Assembly (NCBI GenBank): GCA_947505995.1
Contig: CANNNB010000095.1
Span: 1 to 8,403 of the forward strand
DNA from: Comamonadaceae bacterium
GTDB lineage: Bacteria; Pseudomonadota; Gammaproteobacteria; Burkholderiales; Burkholderiaceae
Length of the DNA: 8,403 nucleotides
Direction of reading: 5' to 3'
Shown here: one piece after another, positions 7,005-8,403 of the stretch
Layout of the letters: every line of letters starts with the position of its first letter
Numbering within the stretch: position 1 is the stretch's first letter
Notes under the pieces: generated by a model
The model's database searches: none
Seen by the model: only the letters and a program-made list of their open reading frames with translations
Told to the model about the DNA's origin: nothing
Made by a program: the position numbers and the translations under genes

Positions 7005-8063
7005 ATGAATACCGACCCAGACAACATGCAATTTCCCTTTGCCAAAGAGGCCCTTGAGGGTCTAGACAACCATGTCTCGCACGATTGGAATCGCGAGCAA
7101 TTGGATGCCATGCACATGCAATTTGTTTCGCAGTGGCGTCAGTCTCTGTCCACTTTGGTTCCCGCTGAAATCAAGATTTTGGCAGGCGATATGGCGTTAA
7201 AAAGCTACGAAACCTTTGTGTTGGAAGCACCTTCTTTTGCAGACATTCAAGTCTTTGAAATCGATGCGCTACAAACACTTTGCGCTTGGAGCTTTGACTC
7301 TCGCTGGGTGGCTGCGGCCGTAGATTGTTTGTTTGGCGGCGCCGGTGTCATTCCCATCAAAGAACGAAGCGGCAAACTCACGCACATTGAATTGGGCATT
7401 CGGCAACGTTTGCTTGAAACGATGGCCACTGCCTATGAGGCAGCATGGCAAACAGCTTATCCCATTCGCCTGCAAACCTTAAGGCAAGAGCAGCAACTTT
7501 CCTCGCTTCGACTCACCTCCCACAAAGATGTGGTGCTGCACGCCCAATTTGCCATCCATTTCAACTTGCTGGAATTAAGGGTTGACCTGTGTCTGCCCAA
7601 GCGCGCATTAGATTGGCAAACGCCCAGTAGCTCAGGCAAAGGTGCAGAAACGCCAGGCCAACCGGCTGGCTGGAGCCGCAGCCTGCAACATCAGCTGTAT
7701 GCCAAGCCCGTAGATTCTGTGGCTGTGCTGTGCGAAAAAGAGCTGTCGGTGGCGCAATTGATCTCCTTGTCTTTGGGCCAGGTTCTGCCCATTGATTTGT
7801 CGGCGCCCGTGCGCTTGATGGTAGATGGCGTCAATTTACTCAGTGGTCGATATGGCGTTAGAAATGGGCACTATGCCTTGAAAGTGGAGCACATGAATTC
7901 GCCCCCTTTGGTTCCCAAAATGGAAGACTTTGAAGGCGCAACTTCGGGTCAGTACCTTGGCAGCCTAGACATGCCAGCTCAGGCGCAAAACGATTTGGCC
8001 AATGCCGCCAAGGCCCTCAGCCAGCTAGACCAACAAATTCAGAAAAGTGAAGGTGACTTGTGA
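7005..8063 (+). CDS. fliM: Flagellar motor switch protein FliM (atypical N-terminus)
   Basis: FliM is the middle C-ring protein: its N-terminus binds phosphorylated CheY, its middle domain binds FliG, and its C-terminal SPOA domain pairs with FliN. The product has 352 residues against 334 in E. coli. The middle domain carries the GGxG loop in VDCLFGGAGVIP (107-117) and LTHIELGIRQRLLETM. The SPOA domain at about 228-300 shows GQVLPIDL, VDGVNLLSGRYG and NGHYALKVEHM. The N-terminus lacks LSQxEIDALL; residues 12-22 (FAKEALEGLDN) are at most a degenerate form. An in-frame TAG at 6993 rules out a longer start. About 50 residues follow the SPOA domain, Gln/Ala-rich and probably helical. The ribosome binding site is weak (AGAGA, six bases upstream). 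fliL does not precede it. Identity is firm; response to CheY is uncertain. Confidence 0.94.
   Translation: MNTDPDNMQFPFAKEALEGLDNHVSHDWNREQLDAMHMQFVSQWRQSLSTLVPAEIKILAGDMALKSYETFVLEAPSFADIQVFEIDALQTLCAWSFDSRWVAAAVDCLFGGAGVIPIKERSGKLTHIELGIRQRLLETMATAYEAAWQTAYPIRLQTLRQEQQLSSLRLTSHKDVVLHAQFAIHFNLLELRVDLCLPKRALDWQTPSSSGKGAETPGQPAGWSRSLQHQLYAKPVDSVAVLCEKELSVAQLISLSLGQVLPIDLSAPVRLMVDGVNLLSGRYGVRNGHYALKVEHMNSPPLVPKMEDFEGATSGQYLGSLDMPAQAQNDLANAAKALSQLDQQIQKSEGDL
8049..8056 (+). promoter_or_regulatory. Ribosome binding site that sets the fliN GTG start
   Basis: GAAGGTGA lies in the last codons of fliM, with AAGG ending six bases before the GTG at 8060. It supports the GTG over the first in-frame ATG at 8159, which would remove the N-terminal region and begin at the edge of the SPOA domain. 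Confidence 0.65.
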
Positions 8064-8403
8064 CGCAGCAGATTGAAAAAGGCTCATCAGACGATCTCAC
8101 CCATTGGGGTGAAGAGCCGGCTGAAGCAGCTGAAACAGCCAAACCCGTCATTCCCGATATGGACATGATCATGGATCTGCCGGTTCGGGTCATGATTGAG
8201 CTGGGCCGAACCAAAATGCCTCTGGGCGATTTAATGTCGGTTCAAAACGGCGGCGTGATCGAGTTGGACGTAGAGGCCGGCGAGCCCTTGAACTTGGTGG
8301 TTAACGGGTGTTTAATTGCACAAGGCGAAGTTGTCATCGTGGACGACCGCTATGGCATCCGCTTGACTGATATCATTTCACCATCGGAGCGTTTACGGAA
8401 ATC
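8060..8403 (+). CDS. fliN: Flagellar motor switch protein FliN (3' end missing)
   Basis: FliN forms the base of the C-ring with FliM, binds FliH to bring export complexes to the gate, and helps receive CheY. The frame starts at a GTG in a GTGA overlap with the fliM stop and runs off the window after 114 codons plus two bases. The N-terminal 35 residues are short, acidic and variable. The SPOA domain follows: MDLPVRVMIELGRTKMPLGD, then GEPLNLVVNG, IAQGEVVIVDDRYGIRLTDI and SPSERLRK. The hydrophobic patch GEVVIV, which matches the FliM/CheY-contacting valines in E. coli FliN, is kept. By comparison with E. coli only about five residues should be missing. This is the most conventional switch protein in the window. 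Confidence 0.96.
   Translation, partial: MTQQIEKGSSDDLTHWGEEPAEAAETAKPVIPDMDMIMDLPVRVMIELGRTKMPLGDLMSVQNGGVIELDVEAGEPLNLVVNGCLIAQGEVVIVDDRYGIRLTDIISPSERLRK

Noticed and set aside
7257..7271. EIDAL sequence inside FliM (residues 85-89), resembling the CheY-binding motif
   Set aside because: It lies within the folded middle domain, aligned with an ordinary strand region of E. coli FliM, not in the flexible N-terminus; the match is most likely chance.
1..8403. Mobile elements, CRISPR arrays, tRNA or rRNA genes, or an undescribed gene system
   Set aside because: The window is fully accounted for by eight adjacent flagellar genes; I saw no terminal repeats, transposase, spaced repeats or RNA gene signatures.

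Overview
This window is a tightly packed, single-strand run of flagellar basal-body, switch and export genes, all on the + strand, in the order fliF (5' end missing), fliG, fliH, fliI, fliJ, fliK, fliM, fliN (3' end missing). The gene order, moderate GC, strong use of TTG for leucine, and FliF/FliI/FliN sequences of proteobacterial type suggest a betaproteobacterium, perhaps Burkholderiales. That placement is inference from the look of the sequence, not a search result.

Layout: the window opens inside fliF (MS-ring). fliG (rotor/switch) starts inside the fliF stop codon. fliH (ATPase regulator) follows after 2 bases. fliI (export ATPase) begins at a TTG behind a strong ribosome binding site, and fliJ (export stalk) overlaps the end of fliI by 4 bases. 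The largest gap in the window, 51 bases before fliK (hook-length control), holds a very good match to a sigma-54 (-24/-12) promoter and an AT-rich inverted repeat. After fliK come a 30-base gap, fliM (switch), and fliN (switch), which starts with a GTG inside the fliM stop. fliL, usually found between fliK and fliM, is absent. Everything outside the gaps is coding, and no stretch above 300 bases lacks a gene.

The products work together. FliF makes the membrane ring. FliG sits on it and meets the stator. FliM and FliN form the C-ring that receives the chemotaxis signal. FliH, FliI and FliJ deliver substrates to the export gate, and FliK measures the hook and switches export specificity.

This is a known system, not a new one. 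Several usually conserved signatures are altered, however. FliM has only a degenerate form of the N-terminal CheY-binding motif. FliG lacks the usual SQRA signature and two charged positions on the torque-generating face. The FliK C-terminal domain lacks its PxxLG signature, and fliL is missing from its usual place. Together these suggest a divergent motor, possibly a second flagellar set or one with altered switching. FliH carries an unusually clean run of eleven glycines at exact four-residue spacing.
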